Positions 45,394 through 53,400 of a stretch of DNA of 64,000 nt are shown here, one piece after another. Both the position numbers and the translations under genes were made by a program. Within the stretch, counting starts at the first letter, position 1. Each line of letters opens with the position of its first letter. Location: assembly GCA_030432295.1 (NCBI GenBank), contig JAUIHI010000035.1, positions 1 to 64,000 on the forward strand, in the 5' to 3' direction. A model generated the notes under the pieces. The model ran no database searches, was not told the origin of the DNA, and worked only from the letters and a program-made list of their open reading frames with translations. The DNA is from Anaerolineae bacterium (GTDB lineage: Bacteria; Chloroflexota; Anaerolineae; Caldilineales; Caldilineaceae).

Positions 45394-46080
45394 ATGACTA
45401 CATCTTCTCCTGCCAAACCCACCCTCGCCGTCATCGGCGGGACCGGCGCAGAAGGCTCCGGACTGGTCGTGCGCTGGGCAGCGGCAGGCTATCCGGTGAT
45501 TATCGGCAGCCGCAGCCAGGAAAAGGCCGTCACAGTCGCCGCAGAACTGAGCGCTGATCTGCCGCCGGGCAGTGCCTCCATCAACGGTGACGAGAACGGC
45601 GCGGCTGCCCAGGCGGGCGATGTGGTGGTTCTCAGCGTGCCCTACGCCGCACAGGAAGGGACGATTGCCCAGATTGTGGAGGGCTGTCAGGGCAAGGTTG
45701 TGGTGACAGTGGGTGTGCCGCTCAAACCGCCAAAGGTCAGTACTGTCTGGCGGCCAGCCGGGGGCAGCGCGGCCGAGGAAGCCCAGGCCCAGTTGGGTGA
45801 GGGCGTGCGGGTGGCCGCGGCCTTTCAGAATGTGAGCGCGGCCCACCTGAAGGACCTCTCGTACGAAGTCGATTGTGACATTCTGGTCACCGGCGATGAC
45901 AAAGCGGCCAAAGCCACTGCCATCGAATTGGCCAACGCGGCGGGGATGTTCGGCATCGACGCTGGCCCCCTGGCCAACGCATCCGTGGCCGAAGGCTTGA
46001 CCGCCCTGCTGATCGGCGTCAACATCCGCAACAAAATCAAGAGCAGTGGCATTCGCATCACAGGCATTGCCAGAGATTAA
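45394..46080 (+). CDS. npdG: NADPH-dependent F420 reductase
   Basis: 228 aa. Rossmann start LAVIGGTGAEGSGLVVRWAAAGYPVIIGSRS (the Ser/Arg after strand 2 suits NADPH), DVVVLSVPY, and VAAAFQNVSAAHL with the C-terminal LTALLIGVNIRNKIKSSGIRITGI typical of Fno/NpdG. It exchanges hydride between NADPH and deazaflavin F420. It implies the organism makes or uses F420, in line with Chloroflexota or Actinobacteria. Confidence 0.9.
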   Translation: MTTSSPAKPTLAVIGGTGAEGSGLVVRWAAAGYPVIIGSRSQEKAVTVAAELSADLPPGSASINGDENGAAAQAGDVVVLSVPYAAQEGTIAQIVEGCQGKVVVTVGVPLKPPKVSTVWRPAGGSAAEEAQAQLGEGVRVAAAFQNVSAAHLKDLSYEVDCDILVTGDDKAAKATAIELANAAGMFGIDAGPLANASVAEGLTALLIGVNIRNKIKSSGIRITGIARD

Positions 46081-46157
46081 AAGCGTTGGAACGGTAGAGC
46101 GTTGAAGCGTTATCATCTCTGCGCTCCGACGTTCTACCACTCCAACACTTTGCGCTT
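46081..46157. repeat. Imperfect palindrome after npdG
   Basis: AAGCGTTGGAACGGTAGAGCG... and CGTTCTACCACTCCAACACTTTGCGCTT are imperfect complements with GTTGGAA/GGTAGAG units. It lies between the convergent npdG and the isomerase gene. Confidence 0.5.
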
Positions 46158-47030
46158 CTACGCTTCCTCAACCATCCGGCGCAGATTGTCGTGCCCCAAC
46201 TGGACACCGAAGAGAACGTCCTCGATCCCCTCGTATTCCACCGACAAAATTCCGTCGTAGCCTTCCCGACGCATGACTCGCAGACATTGGATCACAGGCA
46301 CAGCGCCGTGGCCGATAATCGCCCCGCGCAGATAATTGCCCGCCCGGCTCTGAAACCAGCCCTGGCCCGGAGCGAAGTCTGTGCCCGGCTTCACGTGAAA
46401 GTCTTTGGCGTGGCAATGAAAGGCAAAGGGCATCAGCCGTCCCACCGCAGAAGTGGGTTCGTCGTCGGCGCAGAGGAAGTTGCCCATATCCACCAGCACG
46501 CCGAAGTTGGGGTGATCCACAGCCGTCACAAGCTGCTCTACCCGCGCACTCTCCTGGCAGAACTGGCCGTGATTTTCCACCATTGTGCGGATGCCTTTGG
46601 CCGCCGCATATTCGGTGACGGCCCGGCAGCCCTGGGCCAGACGGGGCAAGGCCGCGGCAAAGCTGCGGGGGCCGCTGTGATCCGCGGGCCAGCCCGCCGA
46701 CGCGTCGTGGCGCATCCCCGGCACGCCCAGAATCTCGGCCACATCCACCTCCCGCTTGACCCGCTCGATCTCGGCCTTCACATCCCCGCCGGAGCCGCGC
46801 AGGAAGTCCGCGCCGATTGTGTAGTTGACAATCGGCAGGCCGACCCGCTCGGACTCGGCCCGCAATTCAGCAGCAAAGCTGGGCAGGCTCTTGCCTTCGG
46901 GCACGGCAATCGTAGAAAATTCGATGGCGTCAAAGCCGATCTCCTTGGCTTTGGCAATCACATCGATCTGGGCCATCTGGCCGGAACGGACCAGACGCAC
47001 AAAACTGTAAGAACTGACACCGATCTGCAT
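46158..47030 (-). CDS. Sugar-phosphate isomerase/epimerase family (TIM barrel)
   Basis: 290 aa. IGVSSYSFVRLVRSGQMAQIDVIAKAKEIGFDAIEFS, MVENHGQFCQ (Glu/His ligands), VLVDMGNFLCADDEP (Asp), CHAKDFHVK (His) and GILSVEYEGIED (the last Glu). All metal ligands of the xylose-isomerase-like barrel are present. Substrate unknown. It is the last gene of the minus-strand run that includes MOSC and the O-methyltransferase. Confidence 0.85.
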   Translation of the reverse strand: MQIGVSSYSFVRLVRSGQMAQIDVIAKAKEIGFDAIEFSTIAVPEGKSLPSFAAELRAESERVGLPIVNYTIGADFLRGSGGDVKAEIERVKREVDVAEILGVPGMRHDASAGWPADHSGPRSFAAALPRLAQGCRAVTEYAAAKGIRTMVENHGQFCQESARVEQLVTAVDHPNFGVLVDMGNFLCADDEPTSAVGRLMPFAFHCHAKDFHVKPGTDFAPGQGWFQSRAGNYLRGAIIGHGAVPVIQCLRVMRREGYDGILSVEYEGIEDVLFGVQLGHDNLRRMVEEA

Positions 47031-47112
47031 AGATTTGACTCCTGTGCTGGAAAGAGTAGCCGCTGGTAAACACTGATAAACACTAATTGATACGGATAAA
47101 ACCTGCGTCCTC

Positions 47113-47772
47113 CTACAAAATCCCTGTTCGCTCCTGGATCATCCGTTTAAGTTTGACAACCCAGCCCGGATGGAAGTTGGGAATCGACAAAAACTGCTCG
47201 GCCAGGGCCTGCTCCCCGCCCCGGTAGCTCAGTTGGTTGAGCGCGTGTACCGTCGCCCAGGGATAGGGCCGCTCGACCAACTCCCAAACGTCCCCAGCCT
47301 GGACAGTGCCGGACTCCAGCACCCGCAGGTAGAAGCCAGTGCGCAGTTCGTCGATGGTCAGCTTCGTCCAGTCCTTGCGGCCCACCCGCCGGGCCTGCTT
47401 GCTGCACGGGACCCGGGGAATGCTCACCTGCACTGTGGCCGACCCCACCCGATAGGTGTCGTTGAGGCAGATGGCGGCCTCGTCCGCGTTTTCCAGTGTC
47501 CAGTTTTCGCCCACATTGCCCGGGCGCAGACGCATATCCAGCCGGGCATTCCAATAGGTGTAGTGGTCCAGGGAATGGCAGCAGACCTGCTGATAGCCCG
47601 CCAGCCCGTGGTTGTCCGTGTCCGTCACCCGATCCCCGGCCAGGCCCTGCTCAGTTAGCTCGACCGGTCCCTCCACCATCTCCCGGAAGATGGACGAGCG
47701 CCAGCTTCCCGATTCGTCGTTGATGGTCTGGGGCTGACCGACATAGATGGAGTGGATGGCAATTTTCGTCAT
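47113..47772 (-). CDS. MOSC-domain protein (YiiM-like)
   Basis: 219 aa. GLAGDRVTDTDNHG, GNVGENWTLEN, and the conserved Cys region IPRVPCSKQARRVGRKDW, where MOSC proteins carry the Mo-cofactor sulfur-binding Cys, followed by GFYLRVLESGTVQAGDVWEL. YiiM-type proteins detoxify N-hydroxylated compounds with molybdenum cofactor. The ATG overlaps the stop of the O-methyltransferase gene (ATGA), indicating co-translation. Confidence 0.9.
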   Translation of the reverse strand: MTKIAIHSIYVGQPQTINDESGSWRSSIFREMVEGPVELTEQGLAGDRVTDTDNHGLAGYQQVCCHSLDHYTYWNARLDMRLRPGNVGENWTLENADEAAICLNDTYRVGSATVQVSIPRVPCSKQARRVGRKDWTKLTIDELRTGFYLRVLESGTVQAGDVWELVERPYPWATVHALNQLSYRGGEQALAEQFLSIPNFHPGWVVKLKRMIQERTGIL

Positions 47773-48419
47773 TTCACCACCCCCATTGCAATGCCGTCGG
47801 CGTAGGGGACGACGGTACTGACCAGCCGTGGGTCAGCGGCCATTGCTTCGGCAAAGCGGCGCATCCCCTGAATGCCGGGGTTTCCCTGGCGATCCGGGTC
47901 GGCCAGCCGCCCGCCCATACTCACATTGTCGCCCAGAATGATTGTGCCGGATTTGCTGTAGCGCAGTGCCCATTCCAGGTAGGCCGGATAGTTGTTTTTG
48001 TCCGCGTCGATAAAGATCAGGTCGAAAGGCGCTTCGTCGGCCAGGCTAGGCAGACTGTCAAGCGCAGGGCCGACCCGGACTTCGGCTCTGTCCGCCAGCC
48101 CCAGAGCAGCCCACTGGCGGCGGGTAAAGGCCGCGTGCTTCTCCTCCAGTTCCAGGCCGATCAGCTTGCCGCCCGCGGGCAGGGCACGGGCCATCCACGC
48201 GCCGCTGTAACCGCCCAGGCAGCCGATCTCCAGGACTTTGGTCGCGCCGCTGGTCTGAATCAACACCTGCAAAAATTTGCCCTGCTCTGGGCCGATGCTG
48301 ATGGCGGGCAGCCCTTCCTGCCCGGCTTCGGCTTGCAGCCGTTGCAGTCCGGGATCGTCGGCGTGGAAGGTGTCGCGCAGAAACTGCTCGTAGGGGGAGA
48401 GGACGTTCAGTTTGCTCAT
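47769..48419 (-). CDS. O-methyltransferase (class I, CCoAOMT-like)
   Basis: 216 aa from ATG 48419. VLEIGCLGGYSGAWMARALPAGGKLIGLELEEKHA (SAM motifs I and II), FDLIFIDADKNNYPAYLEWAL (metal-binding Asp and catalytic region) and GTIILGDNVSMGGR. This is the pattern of cation-dependent catechol or caffeoyl-CoA-type O-methyltransferases. Substrate unknown. It is linked to the downstream MOSC gene by overlap. Confidence 0.92.
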   Translation of the reverse strand: MSKLNVLSPYEQFLRDTFHADDPGLQRLQAEAGQEGLPAISIGPEQGKFLQVLIQTSGATKVLEIGCLGGYSGAWMARALPAGGKLIGLELEEKHAAFTRRQWAALGLADRAEVRVGPALDSLPSLADEAPFDLIFIDADKNNYPAYLEWALRYSKSGTIILGDNVSMGGRLADPDRQGNPGIQGMRRFAEAMAADPRLVSTVVPYADGIAMGVVK

Positions 48420-48516
48420 TCGATTGGCTCCGTTGAGTGAAAAATGCAGGGACGCAGATTCGCCTGATTTGAATTGATTTCCGCTGATTTTTCTTTGTGT
48501 CTTTGTGACGTTGTGG

Positions 48517-49320
48517 TCATTCTTCTGCCGCAATCAACGCGTTGGCCGGTTCTGCGCCCAATTCGGCCAGGGCTGCTTTGCCCCGCACAGTCAGATCGCT
48601 GATGAACTGGAATTCGTCCCGTCCATCCATCGGATAGGCCTTCAATCGGTAGTGGGTTCCCCAGGGCTTCTCTGCCAGGACCACCACCACCGGTCTTGCC
48701 AATTGGGTGTAGGGGCTGGTGATGCCCACATCCCACAACTTCTGGCGCACCTGCCCTGCGTCGTGTCGGGGGGCCAGATAAAAGTCCGCCACCACCAGAT
48801 GGTCCGGGCTGCCCGCATTGGCATTGGCAATGTTATCGCTCCACAGGCGGCTGTGGGGGATCGTCACTTCCGTATCGTCGGGGGTGATAATTTTGAACGA
48901 ACGCAGTCCAATCGATTTGACCACCCCGTAATCGTCCCCCACCTCCACCCAATCGCCTGTGCGATAGGCCTGCTCGTAGACCGCCACTACCCCGGCCACA
49001 ATGCCTGTGACCAGCGGATTGAGCGCAAAGCCGATACCCAGCCCGGCCGCGCCCACCAGCGATATCAGGCTGTCGGTCTCGTAGCTGCCGATAAGAATCG
49101 CCAGAGAAACCAGAATCAGCAGGACATTGAACAGGATGCTGGCTGCGGGCAGGGCCGAAAGCAGCCGCGAACGAATGCGCGTGGGCAGGCGGTCGGCAAA
49201 TCTTGGCAGTTGGCGCTGGGCCAGAGAGGTCAGCACCCATCCCACCAGCAGGAGCACCAGAATCCAGACCAGCGGCCAAATATCGAAATTGCCGCTCAGA
49301 CTATCCAGAAAGTCGCTCAC
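48517..49320 (-). CDS. Small-conductance mechanosensitive channel (MscS family)
   Basis: 267 aa, GTG start. Two or three helices, then the pore-lining helix LISLVGAAGLGIGFALNPLVTGIVAGVVAVYEQAYRTGDWVEVG and the cytosolic beta domain (VVKSIGLRSFKIITPDDTEVTIPHSRL). It opens on membrane tension to release solutes in osmotic downshock. The downstream stretch 48420-48516 carries a GGGACGCAGATT-type dispersed sequence. Confidence 0.92.
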   Translation of the reverse strand: MSDFLDSLSGNFDIWPLVWILVLLLVGWVLTSLAQRQLPRFADRLPTRIRSRLLSALPAASILFNVLLILVSLAILIGSYETDSLISLVGAAGLGIGFALNPLVTGIVAGVVAVYEQAYRTGDWVEVGDDYGVVKSIGLRSFKIITPDDTEVTIPHSRLWSDNIANANAGSPDHLVVADFYLAPRHDAGQVRQKLWDVGITSPYTQLARPVVVVLAEKPWGTHYRLKAYPMDGRDEFQFISDLTVRGKAALAELGAEPANALIAAEE

Positions 49321-49335
49321 GGGCAGTATCCCCCC

Positions 49336-50595
49336 TTAAAGTGCATCAACCAGAAACCCCTCTTCCTCCAGGAAACGGCGTATGGCCGGGTAGCCCACTG
49401 GTGTCGGACCCCATACATCTCCGCTCTCTTCCACAACACCCGCCACTCGCAACCTGTGCAGCCTCTCCAGCAGTTGGCCGGGCGAGAAGGGAAGCAGGTC
49501 GGTGAGGAGGTGTCTGGCCAAGCCGCCGTGGAGTAGAAGCGTATAGAGCAGCATTCCATCCAGAGATTTTGCGCTCCCGGCCAGATCAGGCAGATGCATC
49601 TGCTCCCACGGGCGCACCCACAGGGTATAGCCAACGTCCTCTTTGGCTTCCTCCTGGGCCTCTTTTTCCACTGATCTGTCTTTGGATGCCAGGAGGGCGC
49701 TCCGCCAGATATTCCACGCCACCCGTGGATTGCCCCGGCTGCGCGCCGCCAGGTTCTTCAAATAGGCGGAAGCCGTGGATGAGGGCGAACTATCCGGAGC
49801 GAATGGTTCCAGCAGGGTTTTGCCGTTGCTGGCCTCCCGGAAGACGACCGGATGGGGGCTGGCATCCTGGGCAGAACCACCCAGCCAGCGATGCAACGCT
49901 TCGTCTCCAAAAGGTGCAGGGGTCCGGGGCGCGCCCAACACAGCGTCGAACTGCACCGCCTGGCAGAGATAAGGCCAGGCCCAACTCTGGCAGAGGACCA
50001 GCAGGGGTGGGTCCAGCCGGTCGATGCGGTCGAGCAGACGGCGTAGCAGGTCCAGCCCGTTGTGGTGGCGCAGAAAGGAACGCTCCAGGCGGGGGAGAAG
50101 CAGACGCTGGCCCCCATCCAGGGGAAGAGCGCCGAGCCATTCGTCACTGTCGGCAATAATCTGCTCTGGCGTGGGTGGTGTGATAATAAAATAGTCCTGC
50201 TCGGCGGCCCAACGTTCCAGCCGCTCACGCACAAGCCCCATCGGTGGGTCAACAATTGTCTGCACACCCACCGACGCGGCTTCGCTGTCCAGCCAGCCGC
50301 TCAGACCCGTTTCCAGACCAGCCAACTCTGTGGCGGCCCAGTCTGGCTCAGGTGCGGCCCAGTCCAACAGTCGCTGGGAGGGGCGCTCCATCTCCACATC
50401 GGGTTCTGCCCCGTTGTTGGCGGTTTCCCCCCCGCGCAGACGCCGCCACAGGTCGTGCAGCCCGCTGCGCACGGCTTCCGGGGCCGGGCTGGACGGGGGC
50501 TTGAATTCGGCCAAAGGAATCAGCTCCCAAAGCGGCGGCTTTCCATCGGCTTGCTGATCGGTTTTGTCGGTTTTGGGTGTGGTTGACTGGCTCAT
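49336..50595 (-). CDS. Large soluble protein of unknown function
   Basis: 419 aa. A Pro/charged N-terminus precedes a central alpha/beta part: GVQTIVDPPMGLVRERLERWAAEQDYFIITPPTPEQIIAD, GQRLLLPRLERSFLRHHNGLDLLRRLLDR and PPLLVLCQSWAWPYLCQ. A C-terminal winged-helix-like part follows (LARHLLTDLLPFSPGQLLERLHRLRVAGVVEESGDVW). The layout (strand, helix, LLVLCQSW, then wHTH) resembles STAND or AAA ATPases but I see no Walker A. Its ATG overlaps the YcxB-like stop and MscS starts 15 nt after it. It may be an inactive ATPase-like partner of the channel. Confidence 0.75.
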   Translation of the reverse strand: MSQSTTPKTDKTDQQADGKPPLWELIPLAEFKPPSSPAPEAVRSGLHDLWRRLRGGETANNGAEPDVEMERPSQRLLDWAAPEPDWAATELAGLETGLSGWLDSEAASVGVQTIVDPPMGLVRERLERWAAEQDYFIITPPTPEQIIADSDEWLGALPLDGGQRLLLPRLERSFLRHHNGLDLLRRLLDRIDRLDPPLLVLCQSWAWPYLCQAVQFDAVLGAPRTPAPFGDEALHRWLGGSAQDASPHPVVFREASNGKTLLEPFAPDSSPSSTASAYLKNLAARSRGNPRVAWNIWRSALLASKDRSVEKEAQEEAKEDVGYTLWVRPWEQMHLPDLAGSAKSLDGMLLYTLLLHGGLARHLLTDLLPFSPGQLLERLHRLRVAGVVEESGDVWGPTPVGYPAIRRFLEEEGFLVDAL

Positions 50596-51116
50596 TGGCC
50601 TATCTTCCCCGCTTTGCGCAACAGGCGACGGAACGCGTTCTCATCGGTTAGACAGCGCTTGGGCACAATCAGTATATTCTCATCTGTCACAAAGAAAAGA
50701 AAACTCTGATTGATCTCGGCCACCCGTTCTACCTCTTTCCAGGGGAAAAAGACGCCGTTTGCCTCTTCATTTGTCTCTTCGCTGGTCAGTTTCATCCCTT
50801 TGCCGTGAAAGTGATAGTGGGTGTGGGCCAGGGCCGGATTGGTCTGCAACAGCGCGGCTGCCTGTCGGCCAATCTGGCGGCGGATGAAGAGTGTACTGTA
50901 GGCGGCGTAGAGCAGAGCTAACAGGGCCACAGGCCAGAACCAGAAGGAGAGCGCGCCGGGTACAAAAATAAGTAGCAGCAGAACGGTCAGGGGAACAGCC
51001 ACCAGAATGGCCCAGCCCAGCCAATCGTTGACCCGTTTGCCCAGGCTGCTGGCAAATTGATGCCAGAGCATCGCCCGGCGGTATTCTTCTGGTTGCAGAT
51101 CGACAATGAATTCCAT
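50592..51116 (-). CDS. YcxB-like membrane protein
   Basis: 174 aa. A short N-terminal strand (MEFIVDLQPEEYRRAM), two adjacent helices (WAILVAVPLTVLLLLIFV and FWPVALLALLYAAYSTLFI), then a PH-like C-terminal domain with GVFFPWKEVERVAEINQSFLFFVTDENILIVPKRCL, typical of YcxB-like proteins. Function unknown. It is first in the operon with the 419-aa protein and MscS, so the set may respond to envelope state. Confidence 0.75.
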   Translation of the reverse strand: MEFIVDLQPEEYRRAMLWHQFASSLGKRVNDWLGWAILVAVPLTVLLLLIFVPGALSFWFWPVALLALLYAAYSTLFIRRQIGRQAAALLQTNPALAHTHYHFHGKGMKLTSEETNEEANGVFFPWKEVERVAEINQSFLFFVTDENILIVPKRCLTDENAFRRLLRKAGKIGQ

Positions 51117-51278
51117 AGAATGAGAAATTTTTCACATATTGATGGGTATACTTCCTGTAGTATAGAGGGGTGATAGGGGAAGTGGCAAGTGGCAGGTATG
51201 CAGGCGATACACTTATTTTTGGCTTGCCATATGCAACCTGCACTCTTCGACTTGTACCACTCAAAAGAGGAGAAAAAC

Positions 51279-51752
51279 GTGACTTTGCGGAAAATATGGT
51301 CCACGATACTTTGTATGGCGACGCTTGGGCTGGCTGGCTGTGCCGGAGAACCGCCCAGCGGCCTGGGGTTGACCGATGGGCGGCTGGCTCCCTGCCCGGA
51401 TTCGCCCAACTGTGTCTCCAGCCAGGCCGAGAGCGGCTATGCCAGTATGGAGCCGATCCCCCTGACTTTGCCCGCGGAAGAGGCCCAGGCGGTCTTCGTC
51501 GCGACTTTGCAGGGGATGGAGCGCATGGAAATTGTGAGTGTGATGCCTGGCTATATCCACGCCGAGGCGACGAGCGGTATCTTCGGCTTTGTGGACGATG
51601 TGGAGATCGCCATCGACGAAGCCGAGGGCGTCATCGACTACCGCTCAGCTTCCCGGATGGGCTACGGCGATATGAACGCCAATCGGGAGCGGATGGTGGA
51701 GATTTTGGGGAAGTATGAGGAGGCTGTGTCCGCCCAGGCGGTAGCCCCGTAA
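51279..51752 (+). CDS. DUF1499 lipoprotein
   Basis: 157 aa. The GTG at 51279 has AGAGGAG at ideal spacing. Lipobox LGLAGC near residue 20, then LAPCPDSPNCVSSQAE (the DUF1499 opening), MPGYIHAEATSGIFGFVDDVEIAID and IDYRSASRMGYGDMNANRERM. The domain is common in bacteria and chloroplasts, function undefined. It is probably anchored to the outer face of the membrane. Confidence 0.88.
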   Translation: MTLRKIWSTILCMATLGLAGCAGEPPSGLGLTDGRLAPCPDSPNCVSSQAESGYASMEPIPLTLPAEEAQAVFVATLQGMERMEIVSVMPGYIHAEATSGIFGFVDDVEIAIDEAEGVIDYRSASRMGYGDMNANRERMVEILGKYEEAVSAQAVAP

Positions 51753-51760
51753 AGGTTTCT

Positions 51761-51830
51761 CTGTAGACACGGATAGAAGAGAACACAGATTTGTCTAAAA
51801 ATCTGTGTTCTCTTCTATCCGTGTCTACAG
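51761..51830. terminator. 32-bp perfect hairpin between convergent genes
   Basis: Arms 51761-51792 and 51799-51830 are perfect complements with a 6-nt loop, starting CTGTAGACACGGATAG. The sequence resembles the dispersed AATCTGTGTTCTC type found in many environmental genomes. It lies between the DUF1499 gene and radA. Confidence 0.7.
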
Positions 51831-51882
51831 GCTATTTTTCAGGGTGGTAGCGTCGAGACACCCACTGATTACTGGTCACTTT

Positions 51883-53262
51883 TCACTTGACCAGCGCGGC
51901 GTCCAGCGCCTCGACGAGGGTGCGCACGCCGATCACTTCGATCCCTTTGGGGAACTCGTCCCCCTTGCGGCGCATCGCGTTGCGGGGGACAATTGCCCGT
52001 TTGAAGCCCAGTTTGGCCGCTTCGCCCAGACGCCGGGGAAGATGGCCCACACTGCGCAACTCACCGCTCAGCCCCACTTCGCCCAGAATCGCCATATCCG
52101 CGGCCACAGGCACATTGCGATAGCTGCTGGCGATGGCCGCGGCAATCGCCATATCTGCGGCTGGCTCCCCAATTTTCATCCCACCGATCACATTCACAAA
52201 CAGGTCCTGGGTGCTCAGATTCAGACCCACCCGCTTGCTCAGTACAGCCGTCACCAGCAGCAGCCGGTTGAAGTCCACGCCGTTGCCTGTGCGCCGGGGC
52301 TGGCTGAAGGCGGTGGCACTGGAAAGGGCTTGCACTTCCACCAGCAGGGGACGGCTGCCCTCCATCGGCACGGCGATGGCGCTGCCTGACGCATTGGGCA
52401 GCCGCTCGGCCAGGAACAGTTCAGACGGGTTGGCGACTTCCGTCATTCCCCCTTCGCTCATCTCAAAGACGCCCACTTCGTTGGTGCTGCCGTAGCGGTT
52501 TTTGATGGAACGCAGGAGCCGGTAGGCGTGGAAACGTTCGCCTTCCAATTGGAGCACCGCGTCCACCATATGTTCCAGGACCCGGGGACCGGCGATTGTG
52601 CCTTCCTTCGTCACGTGACCGACGAGAAAGAGGGGGATGTTCTCCTGCTTGATCAGCCGCAGCAGATGGGCCGTGCAGTCCCGCACTTGGGAGACTGTGC
52701 CCGCCGCGCTGGTGCTGGCTCCGCTGTGGATGGCCTGGATCGAATCGACAATCACCAGCGCCGGTTTCATCTGGCCGATGCGCTCCAGAATCTGTTCCAG
52801 AATCGTGTCTGCCAAAATGTAGAGCCGTTCATCGGTGATGCCCAGCCGGGAAGCCCGTCGCCCAATCTGATAGGCGCTCTCTTCCGCGCTGACGTAGAGG
52901 ACTTTGCCCCCCTGTCCGGCCACATCCGCGGCCATCTGCAGAAGGAGTGTACTCTTGCCGATGCCCGGATCGCCGCCGACCAGAATCCCCGCGCCGGGGA
53001 CAATCCCGCCACCCAGCACCCGGTTCAGTTCGCCGTTGCCCAGCACCAGTCGCCGGGCTGGCTCCGCGGGGATAGCAGGCAGGGAGATGGGTTCCGGCGC
53101 GCCCACCAGCGCGCTGCCGTTGGCACTGCCCGCAACCGGCGGCTGGAGAACCGTCTCTTCGAGAGTATTCCACTCGTCACAGTCCGGGCATTTGCCCATC
53201 CACTTCATCTGGACGCCGCCACATTCCGAGCAGACGTAGCGCACTTTTGTCTTTGTTGCCAC
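51883..53262 (-). CDS. radA: DNA repair protein RadA
   Basis: 459 aa. N-terminal zinc finger C-x2-C...C-x2-C (VCSECGG, GKCPDCDEW), Walker A GGDPGIGKSTLLLQ, Walker B ALVIVDSIQAI, the RadA-specific KNRYGSTNEVGVF motif, and a C-terminal Lon-like domain (DLFVNVIGGMKIGEPAADMAIAAAI). It is a hexameric helicase processing recombination intermediates, including those of natural transformation, which is relevant with comEC 3.3 kb away. Confidence 0.97.
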   Translation of the reverse strand: MATKTKVRYVCSECGGVQMKWMGKCPDCDEWNTLEETVLQPPVAGSANGSALVGAPEPISLPAIPAEPARRLVLGNGELNRVLGGGIVPGAGILVGGDPGIGKSTLLLQMAADVAGQGGKVLYVSAEESAYQIGRRASRLGITDERLYILADTILEQILERIGQMKPALVIVDSIQAIHSGASTSAAGTVSQVRDCTAHLLRLIKQENIPLFLVGHVTKEGTIAGPRVLEHMVDAVLQLEGERFHAYRLLRSIKNRYGSTNEVGVFEMSEGGMTEVANPSELFLAERLPNASGSAIAVPMEGSRPLLVEVQALSSATAFSQPRRTGNGVDFNRLLLVTAVLSKRVGLNLSTQDLFVNVIGGMKIGEPAADMAIAAAIASSYRNVPVAADMAILGEVGLSGELRSVGHLPRRLGEAAKLGFKRAIVPRNAMRRKGDEFPKGIEVIGVRTLVEALDAALVK

Positions 53263-53341
53263 AGATCACCTGCTGTTCATTCAGAAAGGGAACAAATGTT
53301 CTTGCATTGTACCCGCTAACCGGAGGCACGTCAAACAAAAA

Positions 53342-53400
53342 ACTGGGGACTGAGAAAATCTCCCAGTCCCCAGTCCCCAGTCTCGAGTCTCCGAATCTCC
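53342..53400. repeat. Heptamer tandem repeat with hairpin
   Basis: ACTGGGGACTG (53342-53352) pairs with CAGTCCCCAGT (53364-53374), followed by the 7-mer run CAGTCCC CAGTCTC GAGTCTC. It lies between the beta-propeller lipoprotein gene and radA. Confidence 0.6.

Noticed and set aside
47219-47250. tRNA-like stretch GGTAGCTCAGTTGGTTGAGCGC
   Set aside because: It matches a tRNA D-arm by eye, but it lies inside the MOSC coding sequence in frame (ALNQLSYRG on the other strand) and no acceptor stem or T-arm can be formed around it.
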